The position numbers and the translations under genes were made by a program. Of a stretch of DNA of 64,000 bases, positions 23,501 to 33,959 are shown piece by piece. Within the stretch, counting starts at the first letter, position 1, and the number at the start of each line of letters is the position of its first letter. The notes below the pieces were generated by a model, which was given only the letters and a program-made list of their open reading frames with translations, was not told where the DNA came from and searched no databases. This stretch comes from Nymphaea colorata (Eukaryota; Streptophyta; Magnoliopsida; Nymphaeales; Nymphaeaceae): NCBI RefSeq assembly GCF_008831285.2, contig NC_045145.1:11842802-11906801 (forward strand), in the 5' to 3' direction.

Positions 23501-26500
23501 GATGATTGTTCTCGTAACACTATTGTTTATTTGCTAAAAGACCGTAGTGAAGTTCCTACTGTCATAGAGACTTTCATTGCTTATGTGGAAACTCAATATG
23601 GAGCATCTGTTAAGACCTTTCGGTCTTGACAATGCTCGTGAGTATACGTGCCAGTCTGTTGATAGCTTCTTTCGAAAAAAGGTAATTGTTCATGAGACTT
23701 CTTGTAGTTATACTCCTCTTTAAAATGGAGTTGCTGAACGAAAGAATCGCCAATTACTGAATATGACTCGGGCACTTCTTGTGTAACGTCATGTTCCAAA
23801 AAAATATTGGGGGGATGCTGTGTTGACCAGTGCGTATCTAATTAACCGTATGCCTAGTCGTGTGTTGAATGGGCAGACACCTCACTCTATGTTACCGGGG
23901 AGTTGTGAACCTTTCTCTCTTCCCCTAGAGTCTTTGAATGTGTTTGTTTTATTCACAATCATAGTCCTAATATTAAAAAACTTGATCCTAAGTCGATTAA
24001 GGGCGTTTTTCTAAGTTATTCCCCCACTCAAAAAGGATATAAGTGTCGAGACCCTTCCACAGGTCGTGCCTATATTACCAAAGATGTCACCTTCTTGGAA
24101 CATGCTTCATATTTTGACGAAAATTCTCTTCAGGGGGAGAGGTCTACAATGAGATTAGACTTTAGAGTATTCTCCCAATCAAGAGATTCAGTTTACAGAT
24201 TTTTTGGAATACAAGAATGAAGAGATTGAAGTTACTAACCCTTTAGAGCACAATGAGGATGATGGATGTTCAACTGTGAATAAGGAGGAACATGATCGTT
24301 TGTTTGGGCAGGTTTACTCTAGGCGAAAGTTGCATGCGGCAGGACCCACTGATGAAGCTGACGAAGCGATGCCCTTTGGTGACAAAATCCTACTCCAAAT
24401 CCTAATGCTACTCTTTCCCTGGATGACCCAAGTCGTGCCCAAGAGATGTCAGTTGAAGGTACTCAGGCAAAGGCTAAAAGTGAAGATTTACCCATTGCTC
24501 TTAGAAAGGGTGTCAGGTCATGTACTCAACACCCTATTGGTAATTTCATATCTTATTCTAGACTGAGCAAGGATTACAAGTGTTTTGTATCTTCTCTTTC
24601 TTTGGCTGTGATTCCCAGGACTGTTGCTGAAGCTCAAGGTGACTCCAAGTGGGCTAATGCGATGCAACAAGAAATGGAAGCCCTGAGAAGAAACATGATA
24701 TGGGAAGTTGTAAAGATCCCTGAGGCAGCTCACTTGGTTGGATCCAAGTGGGTCTGCACCATCAAATACAAACCAGATGGAAGTGTTGAAAGATACAAAG
24801 CTCGTCTTGTGGCCAAGGGTTTAGTCAGAAATATGTGATTGATTACTTGGAGACCTTTGCTTCAGTTGCGACAATGAAGATAGTTAGAGTTGTTATTTCC
24901 CTAGCTGTGATGAAGGAGTGGAGGATGAACCAACTGGATGTTAAGAATGCATTTCTCAATGACGATCTCGAAAAGGAGGTGTATATGAGTATGCCCCCAA
25001 GATATGAAGAACCAGAAAAATGCTGTCAACTAAAAAATGCTTTATATGGCCTCAAGCAATCGCCCGGAGCATGGTTCAAATGACTCAGACGAGTAATGCA
25101 ACATTATGACTACAATCAAGGGAATGGAGACCACACTCTGTTTGTGAAGAGGAAAGAAAGGAAAGTCACTTTGTTACTTGTTTGTGGATGACATGATTGT
25201 TACAGGTAATGATGAGGATGAAATCACAAAGCTAAAAGTGTTACTAGCTACCGAATTTGATCTCAAGGATCTTGGTAAACTGAGGTACTTTCTTGGTATT
25301 GAGATTGCTAGGTCTAGTACCGGCCTTGTGTTAAATCAACGGAAATACACACTAGATCTATTGGAGGAGACTGGTAAGCTGGGGTGTAGACTAGCTTCTA
25401 CTCCTCTTGATGCTAGGCACAAGTTGAGCCTTAGAGATGGGGAGTTGCTCTGTGAAGAAGCCAAAGGAAGATATCAACGTCTTGTTAAGTTGATTTATCT
25501 TACCCTCACTCGACCAGATTTCACTTTTGCTGTGAATGTACTGAGTCAATTCATGCATGTCCCGACTGATGCACACTTTGAAGGCTGTGGATAGAATATT
25601 GTGCTATTTGAAGAGGAATCTTGAAACAAGAGACTGTTGAGATCGAAGAGTATTTCGATGTTGACTGGGCAGGTTGTGTTGATACTAGAAGGTCTACCTC
25701 AGGGTACTGTGTCTACTTGGGAGCAAACCTTGTTATCTGGAGAAGCAAGAGGCAAGATGTGTGTTCTCGATCTAGTGCAGAGGTTGAGTATAGAGCTATT
25801 GCTATGAGAGTTTCAGAGTTACTATGGCTGAAAATATTGCTAGCTGATATCGGGATAGAGATTGGAGGACCTGTAAAGATGTACTGTGACAACAAGTCTG
25901 CAATCAACCTGACCAATAACCCTGTACTACATGATAGAACAAAGCATGTTGAGATTGATCGCCACTTTATCCGTGAGAGGATTGATGCTAAAGAGTTAAT
26001 CTTACCTTAATGTTCTGTCTAAAGCTCTATCTTCAACTTCTTTTGAGAGAAATGTATCCAAGTTGGACATGTTTGATATGTATGCCCAACTTGAGGGGGA
26101 GTGTTGAAGCATGTAAATATGGGTCTTGGGATCGGGTGTAGGTCCAAACCCGATCCAACTTGTAGCCCTTGTTGGGCCTTACTTAAAGACTTGTAACCCT
26201 AATTTCTGGAGTGAATGAAGTTTTAAGAGAGAGAGAGTCTGGCGGCTAGTGGGCACCAGAGATGGTGTCTGGGTGTTAGGAGCAGAACGGCCAAGAGGGC
26301 GGCTCGTTGAGACAGATAGGGTAAGAGGCCCAACGTGGAAAAGGATCGTCTAGGAGGGCAAGTGCCCTTAGTGTTGACATAACTCGAGGGAAGGAGCATG
26401 GAGCACAGGTTGGCAACACATCTTGGAAATTTGAGACTTAGTGGTCGTCGGATACGTTCCAGGCTTTACTAAGGAAAAGTGCAAACAGTGACAGAAAAGT

Positions 26501-28800
26501 GTGAAGAAACAAGGAATGGACTAGAGGCAAAACACCCGATAGACAAGTAGCCGCCAATCAAACGGATGGGTCTTGGGACCGGGTCTGGGTCCAGACCCGA
26601 TCCAGCTTGTAGCCTTTGTTGGGCCTTACTTAAAGACTTGTAACCTTAATTTCTGGAGTGAATGAAGTTTTAAGAGAGAGAGAAAGTCTGGCGGCTAGTG
26701 GGCTCCAGACCTCCTCACCCGTGGTTTTTCTCCCTCTCGTTGAGGGTTTTCCACATTACATCCGTGTTCTTCTCGCTTTTACTGTTTCTACAATAGCTTT
26801 CATGGCTTTACAACACAAATTAACTCACTTTTCAGTTAAAAAAGAAAAAAACAAGCTGTTCTCTTTTTCCCCATGATATGAAGTTATCTTCTTCATTTGT
26901 TATATGTCCGCATGTTGAAGTTCTTTATCGTCCACTTTCATTGTTATTTTCTTTGAAATCTGAAAACAAGTTTTCTGTCTCAGTATTTAAATTTTCTTAT
27001 TCAGAAAATGGGTTCATATGCTCTATGCAGATAGGTTTTGCATTTATCTTCTTCAATTTTGGAGCCATGCTTTGCAAATGCATATTCACTCCAATGAAGA
27101 CTAAATTTGTTAAGCTTTATGGTGCAAGATTATTTCTTTTCTAGGTGTTAGCAGCATCAAATGCAGTCTAATTTCTTTCACAAGCTAAAACACTGTGTGG
27201 CTGACTTAAAATTTTAATTGCGATACCTTGAAGCATGAGAACAGAAGAACTGAATGTCTTCTACAAAACCTCTAATATAATTTACAAAAACAAAATTTAG
27301 AAATACAACCAATCATCAATGTTGAAAACTAAACAATAAACCTAATAAAATGAGATGCTTACATGGATGTGCAGTGTGAAAGAGGGAGTTTGAGAAAACA
27401 AGAAAGGGAGACAGGCAGAGAACATGAGAGAAAGAGCGATAGAAGGGAAGAGAGAAGGAGGGAGAACGAGTGAGAAGAGGCGAGGAAGGAAGAGAGAAAA
27501 CGAGAGAGGGAGAGATAGAGAAGAATGGTGGAGAAGCTGAGCAAAATAGTAGTTGTCAGCAGGCAGCTAAGCATGATTATATTTCAGCCTTAGGGTTCCC
27601 AGTGATAGATAGAAGTTAGATTCCTTTTCTTGATTATATCATTATGCATTGCATATCATGTAGAAAGTAGCCATTACATTTATTTCCAGCTCATTTTATT
27701 GGTTTTATAATTCACAATTTTATCCTAACCATTAGATTTTAAATTGTGCTAGAAAGTTACTGTCTTCTCCTCTTCTCCTAAAGCAGGGGGTGGCATAGCA
27801 GTCATGGTCAACCCTTGTGAAACAATGTAGGATCTCTATTATGATATTTAACCAACTCATTAGCTATTTCTGAATAATCCTCATTAGGAAGAAGTTTTCT
27901 TGTCAGTATGTCGAAACCTCACGAACTTATTAATCTATTTTTACCAATCTATTCCAAAATAAATGGAGATTTAGATAAGTAGCTGCAACATGTACTGGAT
28001 TATGCAAGTTGTTCCATCTCCTAACAATTATCTTCTAGTTTGACTTGTTTTTCTTTCTTGTCAAGTGCCTCATATAAATATCTCATAGTAGCTCCTTCTC
28101 CATCTACCGTTTCCGATACTTTCACCAATGGTTCAACAAACATGATTACTTCTTTTCTCATTTTCCAAAAATATTCATTGAGTAAGACATTTTAGCTCTC
28201 TTACATCATTTTTGTCCAGTTTTTCTACATGTCTCCATTCATTAGAGGCAACTATGAACCTCAAATTTTCTTCCTATTTTAAAATAAAATATAAACAAAT
28301 GAAATGGGAATTGTTGTTGCACCGTTCTCTTCAACTTCTTTTCCTTAGTATAAGTTCTCATTATAGCTAAAGCCTGTTGCTTATTGTATATGAATTTTAC
28401 AACTTGTCTACCTTTGTAGCCTTTGCTCATGATAGTTGCCACATTTTCCAAAGTACCAATATCTTCAAGCACTTAAATCAATGCAATGAGCTGTAAAAAT
28501 ATTTGGATACCATGTTAATCAGCCGTCAAACTGGTTCAACTAGATCAATAATTAGTTCAAAGAACAACACGACCAGCAAAACTGAATCTTGAACTTTATT
28601 AATCAAGAAATACCTCTCAAACAATGGCACACAGGCCATGCATTACAAGGGAACACAATATCATATATATGGACGAGATAAGAGAGGAGTGAGGGAACTA
28701 GCTTTTGGGCAGATCCCAACAGCTAGTTTTAGTTCAGCTATAAAACCAGTGTCTGCTTTGGACCGTTGGATTTGTTAAGGCAGCCTGTAAAACACCTGCT

Positions 28801-28864
<64 letters not shown>

Positions 28865-31380
28865 CTGATCATTTTTCTGTCAAATGTAAACCCACTAAGA
28901 ACTTAGTAGTTGTGCACCTCAATTCAGACACTGTCATTTCGTATTTCCCTCGATTTCTTTGCCATTGTTCCTTCTTTCTCACACTTTTTTTTTTCTTTCT
29001 TTAACAGCCTCCAATGACCTGCCCTACCATCATTACCTGTTCATCGTGCAGGCTGAGGCTGCAGCATCCTTGAACCTTCCCATTTCCCTTGCCTCGTATG
29101 ATCCTTGGCAGACTTTTGTTTTTCCACTGTTATTATCAGGCTCTCCTCGAGCCTTGTGCTTCTTATTGATCACAAGTTGTGGGCAGGGAGACCACATAAA
29201 TGGAAAAGGTGTCGGGAGTGGCTCTAGAAAGATATGGAACATCCGAATTCAAGATAGCTGCCCTAGGACAGGCAAGCATATGGGTGACAGGATTTACCAA
29301 TCCTTTATGTGCGTGACAGGATTCACTTATTCTAACGGAGTGCCTTGGTTTCCCAGCAGAGGGGAACTGCCCCTTTCTTTTGTAGTTGTAAAGGTCTTAG
29401 AAAGTTAAGGATCGGCCAGAAACTCACTATTTATATAAACCCCAGAGTATTGAAAGCTATCTTGAATTGAAATGCCTTTAGATGTATGGAGAGTTCTATT
29501 GTTCTTACACCCCACTGTCATCAGTATTGAAATGCTTATTATTGTATGGAGAGTTCTATTACCTGTCATAGGTGATAGCAAAGACAAGTGGCATCAGTGG
29601 TATAAAAGCATGGTGGCATCTAGATGCATTTTAACTACGAAAATAAGTATCGTAACTTGCCATATGCCTTTACATAAAGGCTAGCAGCACAACTTGAATC
29701 CTGAAAGAGGTATCAATGGGGATGGAAGTGTGTGAGAAACTAATAAAATATGATGGAACAATGATATGGAACAAGGGTATTATATTAAATCACTGTCTTT
29801 GAGCAAATTTTGGTGGGATCTTTCTTTCTTTCTCTCATTCCTTCCATTTATACAGACCTTCAAAACTTTGAATGGGACTGTCACTGGTATTAGGCCACAA
29901 TTTGAGTCATTGATCCAGCTTGCTGAATCACCAGATAGGTAGTCCCTTCTATGAAAATAAGACTATAATATTTAACTGGGTGCCTTTTTTGGGAGCTAAG
30001 TTATACATAACTGTGGTGAAAAGTGGAAAAGCTTTCTGGGTCTGAAACTTTGATTTATGTCTGACCCCTCTTTTACCTTGTAAATTGATTAGTGGAAGAT
30101 CTTTCTCAATATTTCTATTACATGGCTCTTGTATTCAGTTTCAAGCGCTATGCAGAACTGATGTAGTTTTCTGCCTGGGTCATTGTGAGGCACAAAAAAT
30201 GTTAATGGAAATTTTAAATTATTCATCTGTTGAAATGATAATGATGTTATGGTTATGAGATGCTTGCTCCATTTTGTTGGCAATATTAAGTTTCTTGAGG
30301 TATATTTTTACGTGATGCTCTAAATAAAAAATTGCAACAATGTAGTGCATTTGGCAAAAACATGCAGTTTATGAATGCTGTTGCAAGCTCCCTAGGGACC
30401 TGTCGTTGAACTGTGGTACATCACTCAAAAGTTGATGCCTTTTGCTTCAGGTTATGGAGATGGAATTGAAAAAGTTGGAAGAGACTGTCCAATCGATCCA
30501 TGAAGAGATGTTCTATTTGAGAACAAGGTACCTGTGTTTGATTTAGTTGTTGTTCTTGGATGCTTGCATGTTTGAGAAACTTGCCTGTGTTTGGTGGGCT
30601 ATAAGAACTAGACTTTAAACTGAAGTGCTTTATTATTATTATTAGAGATACAAATTAACCCCTCAAAGCTTTACGCATTTACAGTTAACTGCCTAAGTTT
30701 TGAGAAATTACAAATACCTGCTTAACTTTATAAAATAATTTACTAACGCATTCATGAAAAAAGAACATTAGGATATATTTAAGAAGACCATTGTACTCTA
30801 ATGAAAAAGAAAATATGTTTAAATACACAGCTCCTTACAATTTACATTTGTTGCTAGTCTCTCTTTGATGTCTCCTTTTTTTTTTCTTTTGTGGGATTGT
30901 AGAGGTAAAAAACGAGAGAGAGAGAGATGTGAAATTGTGAAGAAGTGGACGGTTTGTGAAATTTCTTTTTGGAAAGAATCTGTCTTTAGTGTGAAGGGTA
31001 AAATAATCTTTTAATAATATACTAATATTTTTCATTCATGAAGTCTTGTTTGTGGATTAATTTAGTAAGTTAGGTGGTTACGTGTAATTTGAAAAAGTTG
31101 AATACATCAGATGTTGAGCAGTTATTTGTAAATTTCTTTTATGATATTATTATTATATTAACAATAATAAAACTAGCTATGATTTTATTATTATGAATAT
31201 TTATACATCTCATTTATTTTTTGCTGGGTGCTTAGAGAGGAGGAGATGCAGGAGCTTAACAGAAACACAAACTCAAAAATGGCCTCATTGAGCTTCCTCT
31301 CTCTCATCATCTGCTTGGCAGTGGCGGGTCTGCAGCTATGGCATTTGAAAACCTTCTTTGAGAGAAAGAAGCTGCTTTAG
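13526..31380 (+). CDS. p24delta: p24 (emp24/gp25L/p24, TMED) family protein, delta-type; four exons
   Basis: The coding exons are 13526-13753, 13897-14106, 30451-30527 and 31236-31380, giving 219 residues, the usual p24 length. p24 proteins are type I membrane cargo receptors that cycle between ER and Golgi in COPI/COPII vesicles. The sequence shows a signal peptide (residues 1-29, ending VQS), a GOLD domain (about 30-146) with Cys41 and Cys109 placed for the conserved disulfide, the delta-type phrases GHTKCI and GDYMAC, a coiled coil (about 147-186, SIHEEMFYLR), one membrane helix (about 189-209), and a cytosolic tail KTFFERKKLL. The tail has the FF motif and a C-terminal dilysine (KKxx) for COPI binding. 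The ATG at 13526 is chosen because it directly starts the signal peptide and is the first in-frame ATG. All introns are GT-AG and phases match. Intron 3 is 16.3 kb and full of transposons. No stop or frameshift is seen. Confidence 0.92.
13897..14106 (+). CDS. p24delta: p24 gene exon 2
   Basis: 70 codons between the acceptor TCATAG and the donor GTAAGA, encoding the second half of the GOLD domain with Cys109 and ending KKGQID. It is phase 0 at both ends, so it joins exon 3 in frame although that exon lies 16.3 kb away. Confidence 0.92.
14107..16190 (+). other. p24 intron 3, left part
   Basis: Intronic DNA after the donor at 14107 with no further exon seen. The sequence just left of the Harbinger-type element (about 16020-16190), read together with the sequence right of it (17705 onward, with CACCTTGTCCTCAATGTG), resembles the non-coding end of a gypsy retrotransposon on the minus strand. 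That reading is weak. Confidence 0.5.
16191..17701. mobile_element. non-autonomous PIF/Harbinger-like element in p24 intron 3 (1511 bp)
   Basis: The left end GGGTCCGTTTGATGT and the reverse complement of the right end, TGGCCCGTTTGGTTGT, form short imperfect inverted repeats, and both are followed inward by GAATTTAAC/GGGTTAAATTT-type sequence. TTA at 16188-16190 and 17702-17704 is the 3-bp target duplication. No transposase is visible. The right third is GC-rich and holds an exon-like segment on the minus strand (17312-17399). Confidence 0.65.
17312..17399 (-). pseudogene. captured first-exon-like gene fragment in the Harbinger-type element
   Basis: On the minus strand an ATG at 17399 opens a frame starting MEDAVFVWARAPTV that runs 88 nt to a good splice donor (CTG/GTAAGG) at 17311. 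Its GC-rich, proline/alanine-rich composition contrasts with the AT-rich surroundings, and a polypyrimidine-rich upstream leader precedes it. This is the pattern expected of a host gene's 5' end captured by a transposon (Pack-MITE-like). No protein family is recognised, and a coincidental frame cannot be excluded. Confidence 0.35.
17705..21202 (+). other. p24 intron 3, middle part, no exon seen
   Basis: No supported gene. The stretch includes purine-rich runs near 19600-19695 and an (AT)n tract at 20482-20523. The segment 17705-19420 has the texture of decayed retrotransposon sequence, but no domain could be identified. Confidence 0.4.
20482..20523. repeat. (AT)n microsatellite
   Basis: About 42 bp of alternating AT. 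Confidence 0.9.
21203..21556. mobile_element. hAT-type MITE, copy A (354 bp), GC-rich subtype
   Basis: The ends are CTCAGTCACACGGGTGCG and, as reverse complement of the right end, CTATGTCACATGGGTGCAGG. The flanking 8-bp duplications AATGGAGG (21195-21202) and AATAGAGG (21557-21564) differ at one base. Inside the ends are repeated GGGTGCGGGTGC-type motifs, and the centre has an (AT)n-like tract. An 8-bp TSD with short inverted repeats is the hAT signature. It lies in p24 intron 3 and is non-coding. Confidence 0.75.
22069..22073. repeat. TSD of copia element I, left copy
   Basis: ATAGC, matched by ATAGC at 26793-26797. Confidence 0.85.
22074..22315 (+). repeat. 5' LTR of copia element I (242 bp)
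   Basis: It starts TGTTGAAGCATG and ends TTTCTACA. It includes a GA run and a CT-rich segment that may be part of the promoter or leader. Confidence 0.88.
22316..22327 (+). other. primer-binding site of copia element I
   Basis: TGGTATCAGAGC directly after the 5' LTR, complementary to the 3' end of plant initiator tRNA-Met. Confidence 0.85.
22328..22837 (+). other. GC-rich leader of copia I in place of gag
   Basis: About 510 bp between the primer site and the protease motif. It contains many GCT/GCC-rich phrases and no frame resembling copia gag or a zinc knuckle. gag normally fills well over 1 kb here, so it has been lost or replaced. Confidence 0.5.
22838..26100 (+). pseudogene. copia I pol remnant (protease, integrase, RT, RNase H)
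   Basis: The protease core IIDSGATHYMTG lies at about 22846-22885, directly after an in-frame TAG. GAG-preintegrase (MRWHERLGHLP) and the integrase start (HSDVLGP, FIDDCSR) occupy 23250-23629, where a frameshift interrupts the frame. The rest of integrase, with NGVAERKNRQ, follows to about 23880 with further stops. RT runs from about 24640 (SKWANAMQQEMEAL, LDVKNAF, ALYGLKQSPGAW) to about 25330 and includes FVDDMIVTG in place of the usual YVDD. RNase H (DVDWAGCVD, SSAEVEYRA, CDNKSAI) occupies 25650-25990. At least five lesions make it non-functional. Confidence 0.9.
26090..26101 (+). other. polypurine tract of copia I
   Basis: TTGAGGGGGAG immediately before the 3' LTR, the typical copia plus-strand primer. 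Confidence 0.8.
26102..26792 (+). repeat. chimeric 3' LTR region of copia I (691 bp)
   Basis: It has three parts. 26102-26260 matches the first ~157 bp of the 5' LTR, up to GGGCACCAGA. 26261-26565 is foreign and matches the internal region of the tandem LTR element at 8521-13160, in reverse orientation. 26566-26792 is a second LTR copy that begins 17 bp inside the LTR (ATGGGTCTTGG) and runs to the true LTR end TTTCTACA. The outer boundaries are those of one ordinary insertion, because the TSD ATAGC follows directly. Confidence 0.88.
26261..26565 (+). repeat. 305-bp fragment of the tandem LTR element captured in copia I
   Basis: The segment aligns along its whole length with the minus strand of about 9350-9652. 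Shared phrases include GAGGGCAAGTGCCCTTAG, GGCAAAACACCCGATAG and GTTGGCAACACA. It carries the GTGCAAACAGTGA variant typical of internal region 1. It lacks any LTR of that element. Confidence 0.85.
26798..30450 (+). other. p24 intron 3, right part
   Basis: No supported exon before 30451. The stretch holds a purine-rich run (27365-27535), a (TC)n(AC)n tract, and a short imperfect direct repeat (about 29466-29565, GTATGGAGAGTTCTATT twice). The 149-codon frame at 28959-29408 shows no recognisable domain and is not called. Confidence 0.5.
28805..28864. repeat. (TC)n(AC)n compound microsatellite
   Basis: A TC run passes into a CA run, about 60 bp in total. Confidence 0.92.
30451..30527 (+). CDS. 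p24delta: p24 gene exon 3
   Basis: Acceptor TTGCTTCAG, donor GTACCT. It encodes VMEMELKKLEETVQSIHEEM and then FYLRT plus two bases of an Arg codon, the conserved p24 coiled coil. It continues exon 2 in frame (phase 0), which ties it to the exons 16 kb upstream. Confidence 0.92.
31236..31380 (+). CDS. p24delta: p24 gene exon 4 with stop codon
   Basis: Acceptor GTGCTTAG. It completes the split Arg codon and then encodes EEEMQELNRNTNSKMASLSF, the membrane helix and the tail FFERKKLL, followed by TAG. The dilysine tail is the COPI retrieval signal of delta-type p24 proteins. A short 3' untranslated region should follow. Near-canonical AATGAA-type signals lie around 31530, but no canonical AATAAA was seen nearby. 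Confidence 0.92.
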
Positions 31381-33959
31381 TTTTGCAGGGGTTTGCCTCC
31401 AGCTCGTGTTGTAATGCTGCTGCGCTGTATAACTTATTGGAATTTTTTTTTTGGTCCATTCTCACTTGCCATTATGTATGCTATTGCTTTGCATAGAAAA
31501 AATTTTACACATTAAACTATTTTGCGGGATATTAATGAAACTTCTTACTAGAAATGTCAAAACTTCTGATAGAGAGTGTCATTCAGACTTTTCATATGCG
31601 CATGGATTTTTAGAGATCGTGTATAAACTTCTCAATGCCCAGTTAATGTGATTACACATGAATGATTGGATAAGAGAGTGGATTTTGTCGCATCTGATGG
31701 CCCTAAGAGAAGATTCAGAACTAATTGTAGTTTTCGTTTGTAGTAATTTTTTAAGGTCCTCAGCCAGGTAGGAATAAGCTATTTGTGGACTTTGGTACCA
31801 CAGAAGAATGTGATTATGATGTATATCTACGACCATTTGCTGAACTAGAGCCTTGAAGTATCCTCCAACCTTGATTGGAGGTAAGGATGTCCGTCACTCG
31901 GTTTTCAACTTTCATTTTATTTCCTTTTTTTTTTCTTTTTTTTTTTCTAGATTAGGCAGATGCCTACCAAATTATATCCAACAGATAGGTACTCTTGGTT
32001 ATTTAACTCGTTTTGCTCAAGGTTCACCAAGGAAGAAGGGGAAAACTGATTGTGTGTGCAGCCTGCTCTTGATTCAGCCGACTTCCGCGGTGCTGTCTGA
32101 GTGGAAGCTGGTGGTTCGAACCAGGATGATGGTTTACTAAAATTTGGGTATCAAGTTCGACCCCTTCTCTCGGTCTCAAGCTTGGAACTTAAAGATATTT
32201 GCCGTTAATTTGTAGTGAACGCTTTTGTTGGTTTTTCTTTTCAAGCTGAGATTTCTCGTCGGTTCATTAATAAAAACATCTCGCTCTGAGATTAAGATAG
32301 TTAAATGTGTATGTGATCCGTTCTGACCATAAGACAATAGCAATGGCAAATCAAAAGATTGGGAATTTCAATTGGCCCTGCATAGAAGCAAATGAACGAG
32401 AAAGAGAACAATTTTGTCGTTGAAACGTCACATGCTCTTTAGCCGCAAAGCCGCAGCAAACCCGTGGAAATACGTTGTTTTGGGGGAAAATGATGCTATA
32501 AAGGGAGCTTATGGGGACTGGGAAGCATCAGAATGGGAATGCAAATGGATTAGCTTTTACTGGATGCCTATCATTCCATCTCGCTGATGTGCTTGAAGGC
32601 TGTTCTGCATTAAAAATCTACGTCACTTGGAATTAGTGATGGATTTAGAGCAAGAGGAAAAAAGAAAAAGACAAAAAAAAAAAAAGGATGATTAGTAAAA
32701 TTGTTACTCGGGTTGGGGGTGAAAATTAAATGAGCTTTGGAGTCAGATTTGACTTCAAATGCTGTCAATAAAAATAAATAAAGTTCAGCAAGTTAGTTTG
32801 AACTGATGACACCAATCAAAAGCTTGAACATGGAAGGAAGACTACCGGGCCAAAGAATTAATAAAAAGTTTGTTGTCAAATTACCTATAGAAATTTCTGC
32901 AGAAAAGAAAGCCCTAATATTACACTCCAAATCCTATGTAAGCATCCCCAATTTTCCACGTTCTCATTTTTCGTATTGTACGCCTACTCTATCCATTTTC
33001 AAATCGTTTTCCGACAGTAATCTAACTGTTTCAATTCCATGATGGCCCTTCACCTGGAAACAACTGCCTTTTCTATCCCACCTCCATTTAGGCTTGTGTC
33101 AATCCTAAGGAAGCCTTAGAAATCAATTAGTCAAGGGAAATTCAACCTCAATTAAGATTGATGTAGGTTCATCTTAGTTACAGGCAGTGACATTTATAGG
33201 TCGCCTGTCTCCAGCACTAGCTAGCTCAATTGACCATAATTTCCTATGAAATTATCTGATTATATATAGTTCTATTCTGCATCACTAGCCCAGGACAAAC
33301 TCAAATCAAGTATTCAATTTATCTTAGTTCCCCATAACTTATAGAATAAGTTTCGGTGAAAACTTATTCTGGCCATGTCGGTGCGTCATTCCCACTTCAC
33401 TCAATGAGGGTTAGAGTTCATTTTTTAGCACAACTGAGGGTAGTCAACTCAGTCCAAGCTTTGAAACATACTCCATTTACCGTAGTCTCAGTGTGGATTG
33501 ATTTCATGTGCCCCAGATCATGTAGTTCAATTCAATTTTTCTTCAATTGCTTACATCACTCACTTCACTCTTAGTGTCATTTGCAGCCTATTTTATTTGG
33601 AACATTATAAAAATTTTCATCTTCTTTCAACAAACTCATGTCTAGGAAGTCCTTACTTGGGTCCCCTAGTCTCATCTAGAGAATCTCAAGAAATCTGACA
33701 ACAAACCTAGCAACGCACCGATTCAGCTATGAGCTAAGGAAGGAAATCCCCTAGGTAAAATCAAATGCAACTTCCCTACGAAAATAAAGGAGAAAATATC
33801 TCCTCAATTTGTAAAGCATGCAGCGTGAAATCGCTTGATAGTGGAAGTCTCACCGTGATGCTGGTAGAGTGCTGAGGCATCTCGTGGATGTAGGAGGAAT
33901 CTCCGAACGACGTTAATTTTGTGTTTTCATGCTCTCTGTCCCTCTACTTTTCCCTCATT
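31381..33959. other. region after p24, no gene seen
   Basis: I find no supported gene. The end of this stretch (to about 33957) should include the 5' LTR of the decayed copia element whose primer site is at 33960, but its start could not be defined because no matching 3' LTR was found. Confidence 0.4.

Larger units (their letters stand above)
22074..26792 (+). mobile_element. Ty1/copia retrotransposon I in p24 intron 3, decayed, with chimeric 3' LTR
   Basis: A full insertion with identical 5-bp TSDs (ATAGC), a 242-bp 5' LTR, a primer site complementary to initiator tRNA-Met directly after it, a purine tract before the 3' LTR, and the copia domain order protease, GAG-preintegrase, integrase, RT, RNase H. 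It has the same orientation as the host p24 gene. The coding region has many stops and frameshifts and shows no recognisable gag. The 3' LTR is 691 bp because it carries a foreign segment and a second LTR copy. Confidence 0.9.

Noticed and set aside
28959-29408. 149-codon + strand frame in the p24 intron
   Set aside because: No recognisable domain, low-complexity hydrophobic start, located inside an intron, and without supporting context.
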